Below, piece after piece: positions 8,135 to 15,650 of a stretch of DNA of 64,000 nt. A model generated the notes under the pieces. That model searched no databases. It was given only the letters and a program-made list of their open reading frames with translations, and had not been told where the DNA came from. The stretch is taken from NCBI GenBank assembly GCA_040830725.1, contig JBFOMG010000032.1:3820-67819 (forward strand). The letters are read 5' to 3'. Origin of the DNA: JAWKWH01 sp040830725. Lineage in GTDB: Bacteria > Pseudomonadota > Alphaproteobacteria > Rhizobiales > Rhizobiaceae. The translations under genes and the position numbers were made by a program. Within the stretch, counting starts at the first letter, position 1; each line of letters begins with the position of its first letter.

Positions 8135-8386
8135 ATGCCAATACAGTTACCGGCAGGAGCTCGCCACATTGTTCTAACCCCTGACGAAGTTGTTCAGTTG
8201 ATAAAGGGCCATCTCTGCGAGAATCACCACCTTGAGCAAGACGCCCGCCTGGTTTCAGTGGGAACGCAATGGAACTCGATGCCGTCGCATCCGACTGCAG
8301 CCGAACCGAACATACCCTCTCTCAGGATTGTGTATGAACTGCCGGACCACACTCCTGAGCGAATCTCTTCCGGTTTCCCAAGCTAA
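8135..8386 (+). CDS. small hypothetical protein
   Basis: An 83-residue protein starting MPIQLPAGARHIVLTPDEVV. The ATG at 8135 is preferred to those at 8114 and 8129 because AGGAG lies about 8 bases before it. There is no signal peptide, membrane helix or recognised domain. It begins a run of three same-strand small genes with lower GC than the flanking core genes, which suggests recent acquisition. Confidence 0.45.
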   Translation: MPIQLPAGARHIVLTPDEVVQLIKGHLCENHHLEQDARLVSVGTQWNSMPSHPTAAEPNIPSLRIVYELPDHTPERISSGFPS

Positions 8387-8500
8387 CCAACAGGGATCCA
8401 AATACCACCGTGCACACCAGACCCGTTTCGACGGGAGGGCGCGGCCCACACACATAGCCCCCTCCCATAAATTTTGTGATGAAAATCGAATAGCGAAAGG

Positions 8501-8806
8501 ATGCCAGTGGTGTCGAATGGCCAGGAGGCAGACAACGGAAACGTTGTAATCTTAAAGCAAGGAATTGCCGCATCCACCGATAAAGCTCAGAAAATTCTTG
8601 ATGATTACAGGCACTTTATCCTCAAGAATATAGATACCTTTGAACAAATGGAAAACCTGTTGGAGGACCTGAAGGGAACCTCCCCGAGTTCGAAAAGAGA
8701 CCCCGAGATTTTGGAGTCCGTGAAACATCAAACCCGGCAATTCCGCGAGATACAAAACCAGTTGGATGCCATTCTTCGGGAGATGATCCGGTACGGTTGC
8801 AAGTGA
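8501..8806 (+). CDS. small coiled-coil hypothetical protein
   Basis: A 101-residue, mostly helical protein. Residues about 25-95 (KAQKILDDYRHFILKNIDTF, then heptad-like spacing through RQFREIQNQLDAILREM) predict coiled coil. No family is recognised. It overlaps the open frame of the next small gene by a few bases if that gene's upstream start is used, and is probably co-transcribed with it. Confidence 0.55.
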   Translation: MPVVSNGQEADNGNVVILKQGIAASTDKAQKILDDYRHFILKNIDTFEQMENLLEDLKGTSPSSKRDPEILESVKHQTRQFREIQNQLDAILREMIRYGCK

Positions 8807-8829
8807 CACTCAAAAGGGGGCAGAGTGAG

Positions 8830-9021
8830 ATGAGCGACGTTGATATTCTGAAGTCCTTCAGTCGCCATTCTATCGGGTCCTGGATTTGTGATCGCGACGT
8901 CACGGTGTTGGGCAAAGCGATCTCGAAAGGCGAAGTGATTTCAGCCTATGGCAATCATCCCGATGTTTTCAGTCATCTTGAACGGCTGCTCAGACAGTAC
9001 GGTGCTGGCACGCGCGGATAG
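8830..9021 (+). CDS. small hypothetical protein
   Basis: A 63-residue protein beginning MSDVDILKSFSRHSIGSWIC. A purine-rich AAGGGGG ribosome-binding match precedes the ATG by about 10 bases, so this start is chosen over one 33 bases upstream. No domain recognised. It closes the accessory trio and is followed at once by a convergent gene. Confidence 0.45.
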   Translation: MSDVDILKSFSRHSIGSWICDRDVTVLGKAISKGEVISAYGNHPDVFSHLERLLRQYGAGTRG

Positions 9022-9034
9022 CACAACACTCCGG

Positions 9035-9397
9035 CTAGCGCACCCGGTCAACAACGCAGGATACGCCCTCCAGCTTGCCTGCCTTATGGACAGCGACTTC
9101 TGCAGACTTTGATTCCCCCGGTTCGAGATCGGCAACCATGGCCCAAACAATATCGGCGGTGTGACCGGCGGCATCGGAGAAAGTACAGTCGATAAAAACC
9201 TGTTCGACTTTTTCTGATCCCTGGTTCGTCACTTTGACGATTGCCCCGGGTTTTGGTTGGCGAAAGAAAGTCCTCTCGATTTGGACATCGATATTGCTTG
9301 TCGTTTCGATGCCGTCGAACGCCAGCCACGTCACGATGATGATGATCGAAGCGATGGCCACGCCAATAAAGCCCAGCCACTTGTAGACACGTGCCAT
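9035..9397 (-). CDS. membrane-anchored periplasmic protein of unknown function
   Basis: A 120-residue protein with an N-terminal anchor (residues 7-27, LGFIGVAIASIIIIVTWLAF) and a beta-rich outer domain. The outer domain (KPGAIVKVTNQGSEKVEQVF, then CTFSD and LEPGESKSAEVAV) looks like an immunoglobulin-like or FxLYD-type domain that usually lies outside the inner membrane. Two cysteines (in IDCTF and GVSCVV) could form a disulfide. A 17-base palindrome 45 bases upstream may control it. Function unknown. Confidence 0.65.
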   Translation of the reverse strand: MARVYKWLGFIGVAIASIIIIVTWLAFDGIETTSNIDVQIERTFFRQPKPGAIVKVTNQGSEKVEQVFIDCTFSDAAGHTADIVWAMVADLEPGESKSAEVAVHKAGKLEGVSCVVDRVR

Positions 9398-9441
9398 CCT
9401 TCACCCCCGTTGGCTGCTTTCGTGCAAACTTCAAGTCTAGC

Positions 9442-9458
9442 AGTGTAGAGTCTACACT
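9442..9458. promoter_or_regulatory. 17-bp palindrome upstream of membrane-anchored protein gene
   Basis: AGTGTAGAGTCTACACT is a perfect dyad around a central G, 45 bases upstream of the leftward ATG at 9397. TGTAGA-N-TCTACA is the kind of site bound by dimeric TetR or GntR proteins. No regulator gene is adjacent, so the binder is unknown. Confidence 0.4.
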
Positions 9459-9768
9459 ACAATTACGCGATTCTACCATAGAAAATCGCGCTTTAATTGC
9501 ATATGAGCTAAACTGCTGCTGTGAATACAGCCTCCCCGATGAAAGGCCCATACAATCTCATGTCTCGCATCTGTAATCCTCGTTGGCGCTTATTGAATCA
9601 GCCCTTGCCAGGTGACGTATCTGGTCCGCTTCCAGACAACTTGCTGGATATATTTCACCAATGACCGAAGCCCGGTGAACGTTTCATTTCCGTGTGCGCG
9701 GGTAGCTCAGCGGATTAACCGGGCGCTTGCGGAGGCGCGCTCTTGAAGCAGCGTGTCCGCTGAGCGAC
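9459..9768. other. 310-bp gap without recognisable gene
   Basis: No supported coding sequence. At 9698-9720 there is a short stretch, GCGGGTAGCTCAGCGGATTA, that looks like the 5' part of a tRNA. It is not followed by an anticodon arm or a T-loop, so it is at most a tRNA fragment such as is left behind by integration events. Confidence 0.4.
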
Positions 9769-9912
9769 TCACCAATAGCTGATTGCGATCAGGATTGCAG
9801 CGCATGTCAGGAAGCCCAGGATGAAGGCGCCGGAGATTGTTTTTTTCTCCCGCCCGGATTCTCTCATGTTGGCTTTGCGTTCCAGGTAACTGATTGGATC
9901 TTCGTGGCGCAT
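9769..9912 (-). CDS. 47-residue single-pass membrane microprotein
   Basis: A short leftward gene: ATG at 9910-9912, TGA at 9769-9771. The product starts MRHEDPISYLERKANMRESG, has a charged cytosolic half (RREKK-like), and ends in one membrane helix (about residues 27-45, ISGAFILGFLTCAAILIAIS). A strong GGGGGA ribosome-binding run lies 7-12 bases before the ATG. The polar-then-hydrophobic layout is that of a tail-anchored protein. No family is recognised. Confidence 0.6.
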   Translation of the reverse strand: MRHEDPISYLERKANMRESGREKKTISGAFILGFLTCAAILIAISYW

Positions 9913-10142
9913 GATTGCATCCCCCCGGTTGCAATATTATCCAAATATGTTGTCCAGGATTACGGATATCAGACCGTAGCCTGGAATTGCAAATGAGAGG
10001 ACAAGGCTCAAAATGTCCTCTTGTACGACCCGGTATTGTGGGCGGATGCCTCGCGCGGATCGCATATCCAGCCGGCCCAAACCGGAAGCCGGGCGTGGAC
10101 TGGGAGATTGCAATTAAGGCAAACCGTGAGGCGTTGAACTCT

Positions 10143-10338
10143 CCTTCGCCCCCTTGAGGGGGAGAATGTGAAATCGGTATCTTAGCGGAGCAAAGCGAAC
10201 GCTAAGTGCCAGATTTCGCAAGAGGGGGGATAAATTCGTGAGGCACAAATTCCCCCCCTCTGGTCTTTTCCAATGACTTGCTTGCTTCGCGGTGCAAGCC
10301 AGGGAAAAGACTTTCTCCCCCTCAAGGGGTGCGAAGGG
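10143..10338 (+). repeat. ~200-bp structured intergenic repeat, copy 2
   Basis: The element begins CTTCGCCCCCTTGAGGGGGA and ends in its inverse, TTCTCCCCCTCAAGGGG with GCGAAGG. Inside are further dyads: GAAATC against GATTTC, TTAGCG against CGCTAA, and GAGGGGGGA against TCCCCCCTC. The same element is repeated at 10772-10969 in the same orientation, so it is a dispersed family, comparable in style to the RIME palindromes of Rhizobium. It could form a long hairpin in RNA. No coding potential. Confidence 0.8.
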
Positions 10339-10390
10339 TTCCGCACCTCTCATTACAAATCTTATCCACGCCGCTCAAACCTGTGAAACA

Positions 10391-10750
10391 ATCCCGCCAT
10401 CGCTCTCACGGGAAGCCGGGTCATGAACCGGGGTCTGGCGGGGGCGGCGGCAACCTCCCCCCGGTGATACGGTTTCATCGGGCATGACGAGGGCCGGGCG
10501 GCAGGCTGGAGGCTACGGGTAGAAGCCGGACGGTGAAATTCCGCTCCTCTCTACGGTTCCGGAAAAGCCGGGCCCGCCCGTGGTTTTCAAGAAAGACCAT
10601 GGGCCGGTAAGACCAGCCGACAGGACCGGACAGCGGCCGGACGGGTGATCGGAAGATCGCTTGAATTTATATTGACCGCGAAGACCACCCGCGATTATCC
10701 GATCGCCCGTCTTCCCATCTTTGAAACACCCCGGATGAGAAATTCGCGGG
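10391..10750 (+). repeat. 360-bp structured repeat element, copy A
   Basis: This segment, starting ATCCCGCCATCGCTCTCACG and ending GATGAGAAATTCGCGGG, recurs in reverse orientation at 51824-52182. Most positions are identical by eye, including GGAAGCCGGGTCATGAACCG, GACGAGGGCCGGGCGGCAGG and a stretch of more than 60 bases around ACCAGCCGACAGGACCGGAC. Several internal dyads (for example GATCGGAAGATCGC with a downstream GATCGCCCGTCTTCC arm) suggest a folded RNA or a palindromic mobile repeat. It does not match RNase P, tmRNA, SRP RNA or 6S RNA as I know them. It is flanked on both sides by copies of the 200-bp repeat. Confidence 0.8.
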
Positions 10751-10771
10751 AACGATGACGTATGTGCGGAG

Positions 10772-10969
10772 CCTTCGCCCCCCTTGAGGGGGAGAATGTG
10801 AAATCGGTATCTTGGCGGAGCAAAGCGAACGCTAAGTGCCAGATTTCGCAAGAGGGGGGATAAATTCGTGAGGCACCAATTCCCCCCTCTTGTCTTTTCC
10901 AAGCACTTACTCGGGATTTTCCCTCGTAAATACAGGAAAAGACTTTCTCCCCCTCAAGGGGGGGCGAAA
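10772..10969 (+). repeat. ~200-bp structured intergenic repeat, copy 3
   Basis: A near-identical direct copy of 10143-10338. The left 115 bases match almost perfectly, while the region around 10900-10935 differs and contains ACTTACTCGGGATTTTCCCT in place of the copy-2 sequence. The right end again closes with TTTCTCCCCCTCAAGGGGG. It lies immediately beyond the stop codon of dctM and may act as its transcription terminator or 3' stabiliser. Confidence 0.8.
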
Positions 10970-10998
10970 GAGGATCGCCGCGAGCGAAAAGATTCAAC

Positions 10999-12312
10999 TC
11001 ACATCTGGTTGGGCAGCACCAGCACCAGCCAGGGCACGAACAGCAGCAGTGCGAGGCGCAAGATGTCGACGATCCAGAACGGGGTGACACCGCGGAAAAT
11101 CGTCGCCGTCGAAACATCGCCGACGACGCCCTTGAGCACGAATACATTCAGGCCGACGGGCGGCGTGATGAGGCTGATTTCGGTGACCACGACAACGATG
11201 ACGCCGAACCACACCGGATCAAAGCCGAGGCTGGTGACGAGCGGAAAGAAGATCGGCACGGTGAGCAGCAGCATCGACAGGCTCTCAAACACGCAGCCGA
11301 GCACGATATAGACGGCGAGGATCATGAACATCACCGCCATCGGCCCGAGGCCGAGCGTGGTAATCGCTTCCAGCAGCTGCTCCGGCAGGCCGGCGAGGTT
11401 GATGAAGTTGGAGAAGATCCAAGCGCCGATGAGCACGGTGAAGAGTGCTGCGGTGGTGTGTGCCGTCTCAACCAGCACTTCGCGCACGTCGCCGAAGGAG
11501 AGATTGCCGCGCGACAGGGCGATGAGGAAGGCGCCGGCCGCACCCATGCCTGCGGCCTCGGTCGGCGAGAAGGTCAGGTTGATCGGCCAGACGTCGAGAA
11601 AGCCGTAGAGGCCGCCGATGACAACGAAGAACAGCAGCAACACCGCCCAGACGCCACGCAGCGCCGACAGGCGGTCGCGCCACACGGTGCGCTCACCGGC
11701 CGGTCCGGCTTCGGGATCACGGGCGACGGTGTAGCGCACCGCCAGCAGGTAGAACAGCACACCGATCAGGCCTGGAATGATGCCGGCGATGAACAGTTTG
11801 CCGATGCTGGTTTCGGTCAGCAGACCGTAGATCACCAGGATCACGCTTGGCGGAATGAGAATGCCGAGCGTTCCGCCTGCCGCGATCGATGCGGTCGACA
11901 GCCGGTCGGCATAGCCATATTTGCGCATTTGCGGCATCGCCACTTTCGACATGGTGGCCGCGGTGGCCAGCGACGAACCGCAAATGGCGGAGAAGCCGGC
12001 GCAGGCGACGATCGTCGCCATCGCCAAGCCGCCGCGTAGATGGCCTAAAAACGCATAGGAGACCTGGTAGAGTTCGCGCGACAGCCCGCCCTTGTTGACG
12101 AACAGGCCCATGAGGATGAACAGCGGCACGACCGAGAGGCCGTAATCTTGTGCCGTATCGATGATCAGGCGCGCGGCCATGGACAGCGCCGCCTTGAAGT
12201 TGGTGAGTTGCGAATAGCCGACAATGCCGACCAGCCCCATCGCAATGGCGATCGGCATGCGCATGAAAACCAGGGCCAGGACGGCGGCAAAGCCGAGTAC
12301 AGACTCTAACAT
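10999..12312 (-). CDS. dctM: TRAP transporter large permease subunit (DctM)
   Basis: A 437-residue DctM-family inner-membrane protein with about 12 helices. Family features are the N-terminal ALVFMRMPIAIAMGLVG, the GGTLGILIPPSVILVIYG signature and the late PPVGLNVFVLKGVVGD. It is the ion-coupled channel component of a tripartite TRAP importer. The open frame extends 59 codons upstream, but the ATG at 12312 fits the family start and follows the dctQ stop by 2 bases. With dctQ and dctP it probably imports an organic acid, here most likely the aromatic substrate of the adjacent cluster. Confidence 0.95.
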   Translation of the reverse strand: MLESVLGFAAVLALVFMRMPIAIAMGLVGIVGYSQLTNFKAALSMAARLIIDTAQDYGLSVVPLFILMGLFVNKGGLSRELYQVSYAFLGHLRGGLAMATIVACAGFSAICGSSLATAATMSKVAMPQMRKYGYADRLSTASIAAGGTLGILIPPSVILVIYGLLTETSIGKLFIAGIIPGLIGVLFYLLAVRYTVARDPEAGPAGERTVWRDRLSALRGVWAVLLLFFVVIGGLYGFLDVWPINLTFSPTEAAGMGAAGAFLIALSRGNLSFGDVREVLVETAHTTAALFTVLIGAWIFSNFINLAGLPEQLLEAITTLGLGPMAVMFMILAVYIVLGCVFESLSMLLLTVPIFFPLVTSLGFDPVWFGVIVVVVTEISLITPPVGLNVFVLKGVVGDVSTATIFRGVTPFWIVDILRLALLLFVPWLVLVLPNQM

Positions 12313-12314
12313 TA

Positions 12315-12845
12315 TCAGTTCCGCCGCGTAATGAGTTCGGGCCGGACAATGCCGACGACGCCGCGCAGGACGAGGACGATCGCGGTGACAAAGGTACTGA
12401 GCGTAATCATCGCGACCACCGGCCAGAGTGGCCATTGCAGAAATTCGGTCGTGTCGCCATAGGAGCGCGTTCTGTCGACAAAATCCCACAGCCGGAAGGC
12501 CGGCCAGAACAGCAGGATGCCGCTGGCCAGATCGATCACCACATCGCGGATGCGGGCGAGCGTTTTGCTGAACAGCGGGTCAAGCAAGTCGACGACGATA
12601 CCCTCTCCGCGCCAGGTGACCAGCGGTAATGCGGTAAACACGATGATCGCCATGAAGATCTTGGTCAGTTCGGTGCCGGCAGCCAGCGGCGCGTTGAAGG
12701 CGCTGCGCAGTATGACATCGGCAAATGTCATCACCATCAGCGCAAACAGCGTCGCCGCCGCGATCCACGACGGTATATATATGAGAATACGGCCGGCCCT
12801 TTGGAGGCCGGCCGTATCCCTGGTGGTTTCGTTTTCTCCCGCCAC
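12315..12845 (-). CDS. dctQ: TRAP transporter small permease subunit (DctQ)
   Basis: A 176-residue DctQ-type protein with four membrane helices (about residues 22-44, 58-80, 100-120 and 140-165). The stretch between helices 2 and 3, WRGEGIVVDLLDPLFSK, is typical. It pairs with DctM in the inner membrane. It starts 10 bases after the dctP stop codon, and a strong 12-bp hairpin (12787-12817) falls within its codons 10-20. Confidence 0.92.
   Translation of the reverse strand: MAGENETTRDTAGLQRAGRILIYIPSWIAAATLFALMVMTFADVILRSAFNAPLAAGTELTKIFMAIIVFTALPLVTWRGEGIVVDLLDPLFSKTLARIRDVVIDLASGILLFWPAFRLWDFVDRTRSYGDTTEFLQWPLWPVVAMITLSTFVTAIVLVLRGVVGIVRPELITRRN
12787..12817 (-). promoter_or_regulatory. 12-bp perfect hairpin just downstream of dctP
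   Basis: ATACGGCCGGCC (12787-12798) pairs with GGCCGGCCGTAT (12806-12817) around a 7-base loop. In the mRNA it lies about 40 bases after the dctP stop, inside the start of dctQ, with no U-run. Such a hairpin could protect the dctP message from 3' decay and so make binding protein more abundant than permease, as is common for TRAP operons. Confidence 0.6.
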
Positions 12846-12855
12846 GTCCGACAGG

Positions 12856-13875
12856 TTACATGTTTTTCATTTCGTTGGCGATGAATTCCATCGCCGCTTT
12901 CGCATCAATACCCTTGGCGGAAACTTCTTCCAGCACGCCATTGACGATCGGTCCGGACAGTTCCTGGTATTTTGCGATATCCGCGTCAGACGCGGTGTTG
13001 ATCGAATTGTCGGCAGCGCCCTCCGACGCTTCCTTGCCGATCCTGTCAATTTCGTCCCATGTTTCGCCGAACGCCTTCGACATGGCTTCACCGAAAATGG
13101 TTTCAAGCGCAGCCTTGTCGGCGTCGGACAGGGAATCGAACTTTTCCTGGTTCATGAAAGATGCAAACGAGCCGCGATAAAAGCCGCCTGGAACCATGAA
13201 GGTGTTCTGGGCAACCTCGGTCAGCTTGAAGCCCTTCTTGCCTTCCATCGGCATCATCACGCCGTCGGCAGCGTTCGAAGCAAGGGTTTCGTAGACCTTT
13301 GGTGCGGGAACGTTGATTGCGGTTGCGCCAAGTGCGGAGCCAACGGCGTTGGACACGCCGCCGCCGAGGCGGAGTTTCATGCCGTTGATGCCGTCAAGCG
13401 ATGTCACCTTTTTCGACGAATGCAGCACACCCGGCCCATGCGTGTGCAGGGCAATCAGCTTGACACCCTTGTGTTCGTCGGCGCCTGCGAAAAACTTCTC
13501 ATGTGCGCGCCAATAGGCAACGGAAGCCGCCGCAGCATTGCCTTCATATCCCGGCAGCTCGATGATCTTCGTGGCGACAAACCTGCCCGGATTGTAGCCG
13601 TGGAACGTCCAGCCGATATCAGCCGCGCCGTCCTGGATCAGATCGAACTGAGCCGGCGGCGAACCGAGCTTGTATTTTACCTCGGCGGTGACGCGGCCTT
13701 CAGTGGCTTCCTCGATCATTTTGATCACACGCGGCCAGGCGATGGCGTTGATACCGTGGGTGGGCGGCGCCCAGCTGGAGATTATCAGCGTGGTATCGGC
13801 GGCAAATGCCATGACCGATGTCGACGCGGCAAGTGCTGCGCCGAGTGCCAGACGTTTCATTGCTTTCAGGATCAT
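12856..13875 (-). CDS. dctP: TRAP transporter substrate-binding protein (DctP family)
   Basis: A 339-residue periplasmic receptor. The signal peptide is MILKAMKRLALGAALAAS... with cleavage near residue 25 (MAFAA). The mature DctP fold includes LIISSWAPPTHGINAIAWPR, a GRVTAEVKYKLGSPPAQFDL segment, the LKLRLGG-like hinge and the AADGVMMPMEGKKGFKL region. The ATG at 13875 is preferred because TCCTCC (GGAGGA on the coding strand) lies 6 bases upstream. Sequence alone does not fix the ligand; the link with the Rieske cluster and MarR gene suggests an aryl or indole carboxylate. Confidence 0.92.
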   Translation of the reverse strand: MILKAMKRLALGAALAASTSVMAFAADTTLIISSWAPPTHGINAIAWPRVIKMIEEATEGRVTAEVKYKLGSPPAQFDLIQDGAADIGWTFHGYNPGRFVATKIIELPGYEGNAAAASVAYWRAHEKFFAGADEHKGVKLIALHTHGPGVLHSSKKVTSLDGINGMKLRLGGGVSNAVGSALGATAINVPAPKVYETLASNAADGVMMPMEGKKGFKLTEVAQNTFMVPGGFYRGSFASFMNQEKFDSLSDADKAALETIFGEAMSKAFGETWDEIDRIGKEASEGAADNSINTASDADIAKYQELSGPIVNGVLEEVSAKGIDAKAAMEFIANEMKNM

Positions 13876-13972
13876 AGATATTCCTCCACTTGATGTTATC
13901 GCGCTTTTGGCGCGGGATTGGCTCTTTTCCGGCCTCCATTGCAGGCGTATTACCGGCATCATTTTGTAACTA

Positions 13973-14530
13973 TCAACCGTTCGACCGGATCAGCTTTTTC
14001 AACGCATTTTTCAGCGCGTCGATTTCTGAACCATCCAGGCATTGCGCCGAATCGGTTTCGTGCCGGCGCGCTGCCTCAATCAACGGTTCAACAATTTTCC
14101 TTCCCTTCGGCGTAATCTGTATCAACACCTTGCGCCGATCATCCGCGGTTTTCGTTCGCGCGACAAGGCCTTGAAGTTCCATCCGGTCGACGATCTTTGA
14201 CAGGCGGGACTGTTCGTAGAGCACAAATCCCGCCAATTCGGTCAGCATCAGCCCCGGACGATCAACGAGGCACGCCAGCACCCGCCATTCGTTGACATTG
14301 GCATCCTGCTGCTTGACGTGCTGGTGAAACTTTCCCGACAGGGAACTGCTGGCGGCGGCCAGCAGATAGAGCAGGTAGTCATCGACGAATGGCGCTGCAT
14401 CAGCCTCCAGTTTCAACGCCTGTCTCACCCTATCTTCCCCACCTGCTGGCAAACAACATGCAACGAAATTGAACACGATACAATCTTTTTCGTAACACAG
14501 TTGCGCCTTGACATCATTCACTTTAAGCAT
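13973..14530 (-). CDS. MarR family transcriptional regulator
   Basis: A 185-residue protein with a central MarR winged helix: NVNEWRVLACLVDRPGLMLT, ELAGFVLYEQSRLSKIVDRM, LVARTKTADDRRKVLIQITP. An N-terminal extension of about 35 residues contains Cys-Cys (VACCLP). It lies between the TRAP genes (same strand, 97 bases upstream of dctP) and the divergent catabolic operon. A MarR protein that releases DNA on binding an aromatic acid would fit. MarR regulators are also known to control auxin degradation loci. Confidence 0.88.
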   Translation of the reverse strand: MLKVNDVKAQLCYEKDCIVFNFVACCLPAGGEDRVRQALKLEADAAPFVDDYLLYLLAAASSSLSGKFHQHVKQQDANVNEWRVLACLVDRPGLMLTELAGFVLYEQSRLSKIVDRMELQGLVARTKTADDRRKVLIQITPKGRKIVEPLIEAARRHETDSAQCLDGSEIDALKNALKKLIRSNG

Positions 14531-14661
14531 GAATATATGAAATGGAATATAAAATCAACCGATGCTCGCAACAGCGATTGTCTTAAGATGTGAGCACCGG
14601 ACCGTAGCGAGTTCAGACCTGCTTTTTGCAGGATACCATTCGCACTCTCGGGGGAGGATCG
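14531..14661. promoter_or_regulatory. divergent promoter region, MarR gene and oxygenase operon
   Basis: A 131-bp AT-rich spacer between the leftward MarR gene and the rightward reductase gene. It holds an imperfect dyad, TGCTCGCA (14563-14570) with TGTGAGCA (14589-14596), and within that a TCTTAAGA palindrome (14581-14588). These are candidate MarR sites, but none is a strong perfect dyad. Confidence 0.45.
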
Positions 14662-15633
14662 TTGGATACTATTGAGGTGACAATAAAGGACGTTGTGCAG
14701 GAAACGCCTTTGATCCGGTCGTTCCTGTTGCAATCGGCAGATGGAAGTTCACTCAATGGATTTGATCCGGGTGCTCACATCCGGATCTCACTCCCGGACG
14801 GCGGAGACCGTGCCTATTCCCTGATCAATCTGGATCCGGGATCCGACGCCAGCAACCGCAACAATCCCGGCGCTTACAGGATAGCGGTAAGGCTTGAAGA
14901 GGAAAGCACGGGCGGATCACGCTTCATGCACGGACTCCAGGCCGGAGAAACTCTGAAAATCTCACCGCCAAAAAATGATTTCGAACTGGCCGGCGAAGAC
15001 GGACCGGTCACGCTCCTGGCCGGTGGCATCGGCATTACACCGCTTACCGGAATGGCAGCGCGTCTCAAAGATGCGGATCGCGAATTCGAACTCCACTATT
15101 GCGGCCGCAGCCACGGTGCGCTGGCCTTTGTAGAGCCGCTGAAATCTCTCGTGGGCGACAAGCTGACCGAGCATTACGATGACGAACCGGAAACGGCGCT
15201 CGACCTGAAATCCCTCATCGGAGGGATTTCGCCAACCGGACATCTCTACATTTGTGGTCCGAAGGGAATGATCGAAGCTGCCACATCAGCCGCCCGGGCG
15301 CGCGGTTTTGCCGACGATCACATTCACTTTGAACTATTCACCAATCAGGCGGCGGCAACGGCCGGCGATGCTTTCGAGATTGAACTGGCATCAACCGGCG
15401 AAGTGTTGCCAGTTCCGGAAGGCAAAAGCATTATCGAGGTTCTGGAAGATGCAGGCCACGATGTGCTCTATGATTGCCAGCGTGGCGATTGCGGCATCTG
15501 CCAGACCGATGTGGTCTCCGGCACGCCGGATCATCGCGACGTCGTGCTGTCGGATGATGAAAAGGCGTCGGGCAAGGTGATGCAGATTTGCGTTTCGAGG
15601 GCAAAAACACCGCGCCTGGTGCTGGACTTGTAG
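14662..15633 (+). CDS. Rieske oxygenase reductase (FMN/NAD, C-terminal 2Fe-2S; VanB/phthalate reductase type)
   Basis: A 323-residue electron-transfer protein. It begins with a flavin-binding barrel (FDPGAHIRISLPDGGDRAYS), followed by the nucleotide domain (TLLAGGIGITPLTGMAARL, LYICGPKGMIEAA). It ends in a plant-type [2Fe-2S] domain (YDCQRGDCGICQTDVVSG ... MQICVS), the domain order of phthalate dioxygenase reductase and VanB. It passes electrons from NAD(P)H to the Rieske oxygenase encoded next. The TTG at 14662 is preferred over the one at 14626 because GGAGG lies 5-9 bases upstream. First gene of the catabolic operon. Confidence 0.9.
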   Translation: MDTIEVTIKDVVQETPLIRSFLLQSADGSSLNGFDPGAHIRISLPDGGDRAYSLINLDPGSDASNRNNPGAYRIAVRLEEESTGGSRFMHGLQAGETLKISPPKNDFELAGEDGPVTLLAGGIGITPLTGMAARLKDADREFELHYCGRSHGALAFVEPLKSLVGDKLTEHYDDEPETALDLKSLIGGISPTGHLYICGPKGMIEAATSAARARGFADDHIHFELFTNQAAATAGDAFEIELASTGEVLPVPEGKSIIEVLEDAGHDVLYDCQRGDCGICQTDVVSGTPDHRDVVLSDDEKASGKVMQICVSRAKTPRLVLDL

Positions 15634-15650
15634 ATCGGGAGGAACTTGCG

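Noticed and set aside
9698..9720. tRNA-like 5' sequence GCGGGTAGCTCAGCGGATTA
   Set aside because: No anticodon stem-loop, T-arm or acceptor complement follows at proper spacing, so it is not a functional tRNA gene; at best a fragment.
10391..10750. Known structured RNA (RNase P, tmRNA, SRP, 6S)
   Set aside because: Diagnostic core sequences of those RNAs, such as GGAAAGTCCGGGC of RNase P or the tmRNA tag frame, are absent.
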